DNA from: VRUE01 sp036403515
Lineage (GTDB): Bacteria; Actinomycetota; Thermoleophilia; Solirubrobacterales; 70-9
NCBI GenBank assembly: GCA_036403515.1
Contig: DASWQV010000074.1
Location: 1 to 8,704, forward strand
Length of the DNA stretch: 8,704 nt
Direction: 5' to 3'
Every line of letters begins with the position of its first letter. Positions within the stretch are counted from its first letter, which is position 1. The position numbers and the translations under genes were made by a program. Positions 1 to 6,257 of this stretch are shown here, in pieces. A model generated the notes under the pieces. It was given only the letters and a program-made list of their open reading frames with translations, was not told where the DNA came from and did not search any database.

Positions 1-1
1 C

Positions 2-895
2 GTGCGCGAGGTGTGGATCGAGGAGGCGTCGGCGATCGCGGCCGAGCTCTACGCCTCGATCGTCTTCGACCGCAGCGCGCAGGACGCTCTCGTCATGCTG
101 TCCACCAAGGGCGGCATGGACATCGAGGCGGTCGCCGCCGAGGACCCTGATGCCCTCGTCAAGCGCCATATCGATCCGACCCGGCCCTTCGACGCCGCCG
201 CGGCGCGGCCGATCGTTGACGCCGCCGGCCTCGACGAGGACGTGCGCGAGCAGGCTGCCGAGGTGCTGGTCAAGCTGGCCGAGGTGGCGAGCGCCGAGGA
301 CGCCAACCTGATCGAGGTCAACCCGCTGATCGTCACCAACGACCGCCAGGTCGTCGCCCTCGACGCCAAGGTGACGATCGACGGCAACGCCCTCTTCCGC
401 CACCAGGACCTGGCGGAGATCGCCGACACCGCCGAGGACCGGCAAGAGGCGATGGCGAAGGAGAAGGGCCTCACCTACGTCAAGCTCGACGGCAACGTCG
501 GCATCCTCGCCAACGGCGCCGGGCTCTGCATGTCGACACTCGATGTGGTCGCGCAGGCGGGCGGCGCTCCGGCCAACTTCCTCGACGCCGGCGGCGGCTC
601 CAAGGCGGAGGCGATCGTCGACGCGCTGACCGTGATCACCTCAGACGAGAAGGTGACCGCGATCCTCTTCAACATCTTCGGCGGCATCACCCGCTGCGAC
701 GAGATCGCCAAGGGGATCGTCACCGCTTCGCGGCAGATGGATCTGAAGCTGCCGCTGGTTGTTCGCCTCGACGGCACCAACTCGGAGGAGGGCCTGGCGA
801 TTCTCGCCGAGGCCAGCCTGCCCAACTTGCAGCAGGAGACGACGATGCTCGGCGCCGCCAAGCGGGTCGTCGAGCTGGCGGGTGCAAGCGCCTGA
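2..895 (+). CDS. sucC: Succinyl-CoA synthetase beta subunit, C-terminal part (5' end outside window)
   Basis: This is the beta subunit of succinyl-CoA synthetase, the TCA enzyme that couples succinyl-CoA cleavage to ADP or GDP phosphorylation in the cytoplasm. The frame is open from the window edge, with about 297 residues visible. The E. coli protein has 388, so roughly the first 90 residues, most of the N-terminal part of the ATP-grasp fold, are missing. The end of ATP-grasp is visible as NLIEVNPLIV (Glu and Asn bind Mg-nucleotide) and the following LDAK. The C-terminal ligase domain has GNVGILANGAGL, LDAGGGS, the phosphate-binding FGGITRCD loop and DGTNSEEG. The GTG at position 2 is an internal Val codon, not a start. 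The stop codon shares one base with the sucD start (TGATG), so the two are translationally coupled. Identity is secure. Nucleotide preference cannot be read from this fragment. Confidence 0.97.
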   Translation: MREVWIEEASAIAAELYASIVFDRSAQDALVMLSTKGGMDIEAVAAEDPDALVKRHIDPTRPFDAAAARPIVDAAGLDEDVREQAAEVLVKLAEVASAEDANLIEVNPLIVTNDRQVVALDAKVTIDGNALFRHQDLAEIADTAEDRQEAMAKEKGLTYVKLDGNVGILANGAGLCMSTLDVVAQAGGAPANFLDAGGGSKAEAIVDALTVITSDEKVTAILFNIFGGITRCDEIAKGIVTASRQMDLKLPLVVRLDGTNSEEGLAILAEASLPNLQQETTMLGAAKRVVELAGASA

Positions 896-1770
896 TGTCG
901 ATCGTCGTCGACAACGAGACCAAGCTGGTCGTCTCCGGCCTGACCGGCCGCGAGGGCTCCTTTCACGGCCTGCGCAACCGCGCCTACGGGACCGACCTGG
1001 TCGCGGGCGTCACGCCCGGCAAGGGCGGCCAGGACGTCGAGGGCGTCCCCGTCTTCGACTCGATCAGGGAGTCGGTGCAGGAGGCCGGCGCCAACACCTC
1101 GATGATCTTCGTGCCGGCGCGCTTCGCCGCGCCGGCGATCGACGAGGCGATCGAGTCCGGCGTCGACACCGTTATCGCGATCACCGAGGGGATCCCGGTG
1201 CTCGACATGCTGAAGACCTATTGGAAGGCGAAGGAGGCGGGGGTTCGGCTACTCGGGCCGAACTGCCCCGGCGTGCTCTCGCCGGGAAAGGCCAACGTCG
1301 GCATCATTCCCGCCCAGTTCTTCGATCCGGGCAAGATCGGCGTCGTCTCCAAGTCGGGCACGCTGACCTACCAGATCGGCAACGAGCTGAAGCAGGCCGG
1401 GGAGGGCAACTCCTCGATCGTCGGCATCGGCGGCGACCCGATCATCGGCTCCGACTTCATCGACATCCTCAAGCTCTACGAGGCCGACCCCGAGACCGAG
1501 CTGATCGTGATGGTCGGCGAGATCGGCGGCGACGCCGAGGAGCGGGCGGCCGAGTTCATCGCCAGCGAGATCTCCAAGCCGGTCGTCGCCTACATCGCCG
1601 GCTTCACCGCCCCGCCCGGCAAGCAGATGGGGCATGCCGGCGCGATCATTTCGGGCTCTTCGGGAACCGCGCAGGCGAAGAAGGACGCGCTCGAAGCAAA
1701 GGGCGTGCGGGTCGGCGAAAGCCCGACCGAGACGGCGAAGATTGCCGTCGAAGTCCTGCGCGGCGCCTAG
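895..1770 (+). CDS. sucD: Succinyl-CoA synthetase alpha subunit
   Basis: This is the alpha subunit of succinyl-CoA synthetase. It binds CoA and carries the phosphohistidine intermediate. The protein has 291 residues, full family length. The N-terminal CoA-binding Rossmann domain has LTGREGSFH (about residues 16-24), GVTPGKGG (38-45) and the GPNCPGVLSPG loop. The ligase domain has SKSGTLTYQ and the active-site sequence GHAGAIISG, whose His247 matches the phosphorylated His246 of E. coli SucD. The ATG overlaps the last base of the sucC stop, and no strong ribosome-binding site is seen, which fits translational coupling. Only 12 nt separate its stop from the stop of the convergent exported-protein gene, and I see no hairpin with a U-tract there. 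Nothing is unusual about the protein. Confidence 0.98.
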   Translation: MSIVVDNETKLVVSGLTGREGSFHGLRNRAYGTDLVAGVTPGKGGQDVEGVPVFDSIRESVQEAGANTSMIFVPARFAAPAIDEAIESGVDTVIAITEGIPVLDMLKTYWKAKEAGVRLLGPNCPGVLSPGKANVGIIPAQFFDPGKIGVVSKSGTLTYQIGNELKQAGEGNSSIVGIGGDPIIGSDFIDILKLYEADPETELIVMVGEIGGDAEERAAEFIASEISKPVVAYIAGFTAPPGKQMGHAGAIISGSSGTAQAKKDALEAKGVRVGESPTETAKIAVEVLRGA

Positions 1771-1782
1771 CTCTCCCACGCC

Positions 1783-3027
1783 TCAAGACGGCGCGCTGGA
1801 GAACTGCGGCGGCCGCCGTGTCAGGCTGCGGACAATTGCTTCCATGCCCCCGAAGGAGCCGTAGGGGTTGACGACTTCGATGAAGTCGGCGGCAAAGGGG
1901 GCGTTGACGACGACTTTCACACCCCCGATGTCGACCCAGGCGGTAAACGCTTTCGGCGCTTCATCGGGACATCGCTTGAAGTTCTTCTTGTAGCCGCCGA
2001 AGATCGTCGCCGTTCCCTCGGGGAGGGCGATCGTCCTCGTCTGGGTGCACTTCCAGCTCGTGATCGCCCTGCCGGTCTTTGAGCCGGCGAAGACGCTCCA
2101 CGTCGCCGGCGTCCAGGTGGCCAGCCGGATGCTCGTATAGCGGATGTTGAGCGGCGCGCTTGGGCCTTCCGCGAAGCCGTCGTAGGTTTCCGGTGTTGCC
2201 TTGCCGGTGAAGTAGGAGTCGAAGAGTCGATTGTCGGGCAGGCCACCGCCGGGGCGAAAGTTGCGACCCAACCAGTAGACCGGAACGTCGATGGCCGGAT
2301 CGTCGAGTGGGACTTCGCCGTCGAAGCGTTCGGCGAGGGTGTATCGGGTGGGCTTGCGGATGTGCGCCTGCTGGCGGCGGGCGAGCTCCAGCGCGGCCTC
2401 GTCGGCCTCCGCAAACGATTCGTCGATGGCCATGATGGCCGCCAACGTGTTCCCCGAGCGCCAGACGAAGAAGGACGCCTTCGCGCCGACCTTGCGGTAA
2501 ATGGGATAGAAGCGGGGCTGCTCGTCTGCGTGAAACAGCTCGGTGGCCGTGCCGATCTTTTCCGAGGTCGTGACCCGCTGTGGTCTGCGGCCGCCCATCA
2601 GCCGGGCGAGGAGTTCGGGTACGGCCTTCCAGGCGGCCTCGGCGGCCTCATCGCTGTCCATGGCGAGCACGCCGGTCCCCACCACCACCGGGCTGGCCGG
2701 CTGTCCCGGAGGCGTGAAGAGCCGGTAATAGGTGCCGACGCAGCCCTTCGGGTGGAAACGGTCGACTAGCTTCGCGACCTCCGGCGGGGTGTCCTCGACG
2801 TGATGAAGCCGGGAGCAGAAGACCCGTTCGCCCTGCTCCTCCTGCAGGTCGAGCTTGAGGTAGCCGGCCGGGAGATCGTTGAGCCGCAGGATCAGCCGGG
2901 TCTGGTTCGGTCCCTGGCGCGGGGCGGCGTCGGCGCCGCCCAGAACAAGCGCGGCGAAAGTGCCGAGCAGCGCCAAGACCGCCGCAAGCGCGACCCATGG
3001 CCTATCTCTCGCCCATAGCTTCGGCAT
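1783..3027 (-). CDS. Predicted exported protein of unknown function, four cysteines
   Basis: I do not recognise a family for this 414-residue protein. It starts with a positively charged stretch (MPKLWARDRP), then a hydrophobic core at about residues 11-32 and a possible signal peptidase site near ADA-AP (residues 32-36), so it is probably secreted or held at the membrane by an uncleaved signal. There is no lipobox cysteine. The mature part is mixed alpha/beta with no further membrane segment. It has four cysteines (about 71, 96, 327 and 353), an even number that would allow two disulfides outside the cell. The C-terminal region has FGGYKKNFKRC and a Gly-rich NPYGSFGGMEAI motif. It is convergent with sucD and divergent from the aminotransferase. 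The ATG lies 9 nt after a TAnnnT hexamer with no Shine-Dalgarno sequence, which suggests a near-leaderless mRNA. The frame is long with consistent codon use, so it is very probably real. Confidence 0.82.
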   Translation of the reverse strand: MPKLWARDRPWVALAAVLALLGTFAALVLGGADAAPRQGPNQTRLILRLNDLPAGYLKLDLQEEQGERVFCSRLHHVEDTPPEVAKLVDRFHPKGCVGTYYRLFTPPGQPASPVVVGTGVLAMDSDEAAEAAWKAVPELLARLMGGRRPQRVTTSEKIGTATELFHADEQPRFYPIYRKVGAKASFFVWRSGNTLAAIMAIDESFAEADEAALELARRQQAHIRKPTRYTLAERFDGEVPLDDPAIDVPVYWLGRNFRPGGGLPDNRLFDSYFTGKATPETYDGFAEGPSAPLNIRYTSIRLATWTPATWSVFAGSKTGRAITSWKCTQTRTIALPEGTATIFGGYKKNFKRCPDEAPKAFTAWVDIGGVKVVVNAPFAADFIEVVNPYGSFGGMEAIVRSLTRRPPQFSSAPS

Positions 3028-3036
3028 GTCCCGAAG

Positions 3037-3042
3037 ACCCTA
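3037..3042 (-). promoter_or_regulatory. Candidate -10 element for the exported-protein gene
   Basis: On the minus strand TAGGGT (TAnnnT) lies 9 nt before the ATG at 3027, with no purine-rich ribosome-binding site between. Transcription would begin at or a few bases before the start codon. No convincing TTGACA-like -35 is seen at 16-18 nt spacing, so the call rests on position and on the matching arrangement in the divergent gene. Confidence 0.4.
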
Positions 3043-3077
3043 TGCCCGGCAGCCACCGCTCGCTAACGCCGCGTTGC

Positions 3078-3083
3078 TACGCT
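3078..3083 (+). promoter_or_regulatory. Candidate -10 element for the aminotransferase gene
   Basis: TACGCT (TAnnnT) lies 9 nt before the chosen ATG at 3093, the same spacing as for the divergent gene. No Shine-Dalgarno sequence precedes the ATG, so a leaderless or nearly leaderless transcript is likely. This also supports 3093 over an upstream start. The -35 region is not recognisable. Confidence 0.42.
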
Positions 3084-3092
3084 CGCTCTCAC

Positions 3093-4196
3093 ATGGCCGG
3101 AGACACGATTTCGTTTGCAAGAGGGGCGCCCAGCGCCGACATCCTGCCGCGGGACGCGGTGCGGGACGCGGCCGCCGTGGCGCTTGCCGAGGACTGGGAA
3201 AAGGCTCTCTCCTACGGCACCGGGATTGGCCATCCGGGACTGTGCCAATGGGTGGCTGATCGCCACGCCGGCCTCGATGCCTCGCAGGTGATGATTACGA
3301 ACGGATCGCTGGAGGCGGGCTGGATGTTGTTCGAGCACCTGCTCGAGGCCGGCGATCGCGTCGTGGTCGAGCAGCCCACCTATGACCGGACGCTCTTGAT
3401 GCTGCAGCGGCTTGGGGTCGAGCTGGTGCCGGTCGCGCTCGAGGACGACGGCCTGGACCTGGCGGCTTTCGAGGCGGCGCTTGCCCAGGGGCCGATCAAG
3501 CTCGCCCACGTCATTCCCAACTTCCACAACCCCGCCGGCTGCACCCTCTCGGCCGAGAAGCGGGCGCGGCTCGTCGAGCTCTCCGCCGAGCACGGCTTCT
3601 GGATCTTCGAGGACGATCCCTACCGCGAGCTGCCCTTCGAGGGAGAGGCGTTGGAGACGATGCTCTCGCTCGACAGGGCCAAGCGGGTCGTCCACGCCTC
3701 CTCCTTTTCCAAGACGGTCAGCCCCGGCGTGAGGGTCGGCTACCTGGCTGGGCCGGCGGCGGAGATCGCCAAGCTGGCGAAGCGGGCAAACGAGACCTAT
3801 ATCTCGCCCAACATGCTGGCCGAGGCCGTCGTGCTCGAGCTCTGCAAATCCGGCGGACTCGACCGCAACATCGAGTTCGTCAAAGGCGCCCTGCGCGATC
3901 GTCGCGATGCGCTGGTGAAGGCACTGCGCGAGCAGATTCCCGAGGCCGAGTTCGTCGTCCCGGGCGGGGGGTACTTCCTCTGGCTCGATCTCGCCGAGGG
4001 AACCGACACCACTGCCCTGCTCGGCGAGGCCAAGGACGAGGGCGTCGGCTTCGTTGCCGGGCCCGACTTCATGATCGACGGTGGCGGCAACAGCCTTCGC
4101 CTCTCCTTTGCCAGCGTCCCCCCCGAGCGGATCCCCGAGGGGGTCGCGCGCATCGCCCGGGCGCTGGAGCGCGTCCGCGCCGGGTCACCCGCCTAG
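3093..4196 (+). CDS. PLP-dependent aminotransferase, MocR/LysN-like (fold type I)
   Basis: This 367-residue cytoplasmic enzyme has the fold-type-I aminotransferase layout. The cofactor-binding series is complete: TNGSLEA (69-75) with the phosphate/ring region, YDR near 97, PNFHNPAG (142-149, Asn146), EDDPYRELPF (173-182, Asp174 to the pyridine N, Tyr177), SSFSKTVSPGVRVGY (203-217, Lys207 the Schiff-base lysine) and RLSFA near the C-terminus (Arg336 binds substrate carboxylate). PNFxNPxG and DDPYxEL are typical of the group with LysN/2-aminoadipate aminotransferases and the aminotransferase domains of MocR regulators. The winged-helix domain of MocR is absent, so this is an enzyme. The substrate is undetermined: 2-aminoadipate, branched-chain, aromatic or alanine-type are all possible. 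The frame is open back to 2997, but that start would overlap the divergent gene and add 32 non-conserved residues. ATG 3093, before MAGDTISFARGAP, fits the family and the TACGCT element. Confidence 0.92.
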   Translation: MAGDTISFARGAPSADILPRDAVRDAAAVALAEDWEKALSYGTGIGHPGLCQWVADRHAGLDASQVMITNGSLEAGWMLFEHLLEAGDRVVVEQPTYDRTLLMLQRLGVELVPVALEDDGLDLAAFEAALAQGPIKLAHVIPNFHNPAGCTLSAEKRARLVELSAEHGFWIFEDDPYRELPFEGEALETMLSLDRAKRVVHASSFSKTVSPGVRVGYLAGPAAEIAKLAKRANETYISPNMLAEAVVLELCKSGGLDRNIEFVKGALRDRRDALVKALREQIPEAEFVVPGGGYFLWLDLAEGTDTTALLGEAKDEGVGFVAGPDFMIDGGGNSLRLSFASVPPERIPEGVARIARALERVRAGSPA

Positions 4197-4211
4197 CAGC
4201 AGCCCTTTCGC

Positions 4212-4228
4212 TGATCCGACCCGGATCA
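4212..4228. repeat. Perfect inverted repeat upstream of the ferritin-like operon
   Basis: TGATCC and GGATCA form a perfect 6-bp inverted repeat around a 5-nt loop (GACCC). It lies 16 nt after the aminotransferase stop and 46 nt before the next start. It has no following T-run, so it is a poor intrinsic terminator. It may be an operator, a weak terminator, or part of a leader structure. Confidence 0.5.
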
Positions 4229-4237
4229 CCGCGCGTA
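4212..4237 (+). promoter_or_regulatory. Candidate operon promoter (SigK-like ECF half-sites, speculative)
   Basis: The 78-nt gap before the ferritin-like operon contains TGATCC (4212-4217), then 16 nt, then CGTA (4234-4237). From memory, mycobacterial SigK promoters have a CCATCC-like -35 at a similar spacing from the -10, and ATCC is the shared core. The operon encodes an ECF sigma factor of that broad type, so self-regulation would be expected. No obvious housekeeping promoter is seen. The match is short and could be chance. Confidence 0.25.
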
Positions 4238-4241
4238 GTGG

Positions 4242-4255
4242 TGGGTCAGAACCCA
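4242..4255. repeat. Small hairpin just before the ribosome-binding site
   Basis: TGGGT-CAGA-ACCCA forms a perfect 5-bp stem with a 4-nt loop, ending 9 nt before the AGGAGG at 4265. Its GGGTC arm (4243-4247) is also complementary to GACCC (4218-4222), the loop of the upstream hairpin. Alternative pairings are therefore possible in a leader transcript. Function unknown. Confidence 0.4.
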
Positions 4256-4264
4256 TCCCTACCC

Positions 4265-4270
4265 AGGAGG
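4265..4270 (+). promoter_or_regulatory. Strong ribosome-binding site for the first ferritin-like gene
   Basis: A perfect AGGAGG lies 4 nt before the ATG at 4275. It fixes this start and suggests high translation. It contrasts with the leaderless-looking starts elsewhere in the window. Confidence 0.85.
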
Positions 4271-4274
4271 AAGC

Positions 4275-4940
4275 ATGGCTGTTGCGAACAAAGGAAGCGC
4301 GCTCTCCCGCGTCGCCAATGATCCGGTCTCGCGACGCAAGCTGCTCGCGGTGACGGGTGGCTCAACCGCGCTGGCAGCTTTCCTCGCCGCCTGCGGAAGT
4401 GACAGCGGCACGACGACGACGAGCACCGCCGCGGCCACGGGTGGCTCCGGCACCGAGAAATTCGGCAAGGGCGACGTCGGCATCCTCAACTACGCCCTCA
4501 CCCTCGAGTACCTCGAGACGGCCTTCTACGAAGACGTGGTCAAGAGCGGGCTCTTCAAGGGCTCTGATCTGGCGACGATTCGCAAGTTCGGCGAGGAGGA
4601 GGCCGAACACGTCGCCGCCCTGACCGGCTTCGTCAAGCAAATGGGAGGCGCGCCCGCGCCCAGGCCGAAGACCGAATTCCCGCTCAAGAGCGCCAAGTCG
4701 GTGCTGGAACTGGCGGCGACGGTCGAGAACCTCGGCGCCGCCGCCTACCTCGGTCAGGCGCCCTACATCAAGGGCGCCTCGGTGCTCTCCGCGGCGCTTT
4801 CGATCCACAGCGTCGAGGGGCGCCACGCGGCGGCGCTCAACACGCTGCTGGGCAAGTCGATCGTGCCCGACGGCGCCTTTGCCAAACCCGCCGGCGCCGC
4901 CGAAGTCCTCAAGTCCGTCGAACCCTTCATCGTCGGCTGA
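4275..4940 (+). CDS. Ferritin-like domain lipoprotein with Tat-type signal (first paralogue)
   Basis: This 221-residue exported protein has a twin-arginine-like motif (SRRKLL, 19-24), a hydrophobic segment and a lipobox (LAAC, Cys40), so it should be folded before export and lipid-anchored outside the membrane. A Thr/Ser/Gly-rich linker (41-66) follows. The rest is a four-helix Ferritin_2/DUF4439-type domain (about 67-215) with a full set of candidate di-iron ligands: Glu78 or Glu81 in helix A (LTLEYLET), Glu109 and His112 (EAEH) in helix B, Glu151 in helix C, Glu181 and His184 (EGRH) in helix D. Related proteins are annotated as ferritin-like or desiccation-associated (pcc13-62-like). Their reaction is not established, and iron binding or oxidation is inferred. 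It is the first gene of a run with a second ferritin-like gene (28 nt downstream), a sigma factor and an anti-sigma factor. Cage formation is unlikely for a lipid-anchored protein. Confidence 0.88.
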   Translation: MAVANKGSALSRVANDPVSRRKLLAVTGGSTALAAFLAACGSDSGTTTTSTAAATGGSGTEKFGKGDVGILNYALTLEYLETAFYEDVVKSGLFKGSDLATIRKFGEEEAEHVAALTGFVKQMGGAPAPRPKTEFPLKSAKSVLELAATVENLGAAAYLGQAPYIKGASVLSAALSIHSVEGRHAAALNTLLGKSIVPDGAFAKPAGAAEVLKSVEPFIVG

Positions 4941-4956
4941 CTCCGGCGCGCAAGAA

Positions 4957-4963
4957 AAGGAGA
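4957..4963 (+). promoter_or_regulatory. Ribosome-binding site that sets the start of the second ferritin-like gene
   Basis: AAGGAGA lies just upstream of two close ATGs (4964 and 4969). Only 4969 is in the ferritin-like frame, with suitable spacing. It also rules out longer starts, such as 4879, that lie inside the preceding gene. Confidence 0.75.
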
Positions 4964-4968
4964 ATGAG

Positions 4969-5649
4969 ATGAGCGACCAGATGATCCCTCAGCCAGTTCA
5001 TCGGCAATCAGCCCGGCAATCGCGCCGAGCCCAGCCCGAGCTCGCCGGTGTGCGCATCGACGAGGACAGCGACGACCTTTCCCGCGGCGAGGTGATCCTC
5101 AAGGGAGCCTTGGCGGCCGGCGCCGTCTACGGCGCGATGGCGGTCGGTCCGTTCGTCGGCAGGGCGCTGGCGATGTCCGGCGGCAGCGACGTCGACATCC
5201 TCAACTTCGCCCTCACTCTCGAGTACCTCGAGTCGAGCTTCTACAGGGAAGCAAAGGGCCGGGCCAAGGCGCGCGGCGAGCTCAAGAGCCTGATCGACCT
5301 GATCGGGCGCGACGAGGACGAACACGTCGGAGCGCTGACCGAAACGATCAAGAAGCTCGGCGGCAAGCCGGTGGCGGAGCCGAAGTTCGACTTCCCCTAC
5401 AGCGGCACGTCCGGCTTCCTCAAGCTCGCCCAGACCTTCGAGGACACCGGCGTAAGCGCCTACAACGGCGCGGCGCCTCAGATCAAATCCAAGGAAGTGT
5501 TGGAAGCGGCGGGTTCGATCGTCCAGGTCGAGGCGCGCCACGCGGCGGCGATCCGGTTGCAGAATGGCGACGAACCGTCGCCGGTCGCCTTCGACCCGGC
5601 GCTGAGCGAAGCTAAGGTGCTGAAGGCGGTCGAACCGTTCATCCAGTAA
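4969..5649 (+). CDS. Exported ferritin-like domain protein (second paralogue)
   Basis: This 226-residue paralogue of the preceding protein shares the signatures ILNxALTLEYLE, EHVxALT, VExRHAAA and a C-terminal VLKxVEPFI. The ferritin-like domain (about 72-220) keeps every candidate di-iron ligand: Glu85 or Glu88, Glu116 and His119 (EDEH), Glu158, Glu188 and His191 (EARH). The N-terminus differs. A polar tail of about 40 residues precedes a hydrophobic segment (42-68). At the Tat position the sequence is SRGEVILKG, lacking the second arginine. There is no cysteine anywhere, so it is not a lipoprotein. A possible signal peptidase site is ALA-M (66-69); otherwise the segment could be an uncleaved anchor. 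It is probably released into, or anchored in, the same compartment as its lipoprotein partner. Hetero-oligomer formation is plausible but unproven. The ECF sigma gene starts 26 nt downstream. Confidence 0.88.
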   Translation: MSDQMIPQPVHRQSARQSRRAQPELAGVRIDEDSDDLSRGEVILKGALAAGAVYGAMAVGPFVGRALAMSGGSDVDILNFALTLEYLESSFYREAKGRAKARGELKSLIDLIGRDEDEHVGALTETIKKLGGKPVAEPKFDFPYSGTSGFLKLAQTFEDTGVSAYNGAAPQIKSKEVLEAAGSIVQVEARHAAAIRLQNGDEPSPVAFDPALSEAKVLKAVEPFIQ

Positions 5650-5675
5650 CCGGTTGGGACGAGCGCGCAGCCAAG

Positions 5676-6257
5676 ATGAAGATCCGGGCAAGCAGAGCCG
5701 AGCGCCTCGCCGACGAGGAGCTGATGCCGCGGATCGGCGAGAAAGACCCCGATGCCTTCGAGGTCTTCTACGACCGCCACGGCGGGGTGGCCTACTCGCT
5801 CGCTTACAGGATCGTGGGCGAGCGGGGGGCGGCTGAAGACGTCGTCCAGGAGGCATTCATCTCGATCTGGCGCAGCGGCGCTCGCTACGACCGGGCGCTC
5901 GGCAGCGTGCGCTCTTGGATGCTCGGCATCGTCCGCAACAGGGCGATAGACGCTCTGCGCCGGAGGGCTGGACGGGCGCCGAAGCTCGACTTCGACGACG
6001 ACGCGCTGCTCGAGCACCGGCCGGCCGCGGAGCTGACCGACGCCGAGGCGCTGCGCCGTGAGACGACGCACGAGTTGCGCGGTGCGCTGGGCGAGCTGCC
6101 CGGCGAGCAGTCGAAGGTGATCGAGCTCGCCTACTTCGGCGGCTTCAGTCACTCGGAGATCGCCAAGATGCTGGATGTGCCGCTGGGCACGGTGAAGGGG
6201 CGGATGAGACTCGGCTTGGAGAAGATTCGCGGAGAGCTGGCGGGGGGAATGGCATGA
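5676..6257 (+). CDS. ECF (group IV) RNA polymerase sigma factor, SigK-like
   Basis: This 193-residue protein has the two-domain layout of extracytoplasmic-function sigma factors. Region 2 (about 26-97) contains FEVFYDRHGGVAYSLAYRIV, the AEDVVQEAFISIWR core-binding and -10 recognition block (53-66), and SVRSWMLGIVRNRAIDALRRR. Region 4 (about 135-187) has LPGEQSKVIELAYFGGFSHSEIAKML and the recognition helix PLGTVKGRMRLGLEKIR, a normal HTH for -35 binding. There is no region 1.1 or 3 and no C-terminal extension. Its stop overlaps the anti-sigma start by 4 nt (ATGA), so both are coupled and made in fixed ratio. The start has only a weak ribosome-binding site, which may keep its level below that of the ferritin-like proteins. 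Pairing with an RskA-type partner suggests a SigK/SigL-like group. Target promoters are unknown; self-regulation of the operon is likely. Confidence 0.95.
   Translation: MKIRASRAERLADEELMPRIGEKDPDAFEVFYDRHGGVAYSLAYRIVGERGAAEDVVQEAFISIWRSGARYDRALGSVRSWMLGIVRNRAIDALRRRAGRAPKLDFDDDALLEHRPAAELTDAEALRRETTHELRGALGELPGEQSKVIELAYFGGFSHSEIAKMLDVPLGTVKGRMRLGLEKIRGELAGGMA

Noticed and set aside
759..1871. Long plus-strand open frame (about 370 codons) across the sucC/sucD junction
   Set aside because: It is an Arg-rich shadow frame of sucC/sucD, common in G+C-rich DNA. The overlapped frames encode an unmistakable conserved enzyme.
2997..3092. N-terminal extension of the aminotransferase from ATG 2997 or ATG 3042
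   Set aside because: It would overlap the divergent gene or its promoter, adds residues unlike the family, and ATG 3093 has a well-placed TACGCT element.
4879..4968. Upstream start for the second ferritin-like protein inside the first gene
   Set aside because: The extra residues are a Pro/Ser-rich shadow of the preceding gene, and AAGGAGA at 4957 sets the start at 4969.
5648..5655. Perfect palindrome AACCGGTT at the stop codon of the second ferritin-like gene
   Set aside because: Only 8 nt and partly made of the stop codon. Nothing else supports an operator or an internal promoter here.
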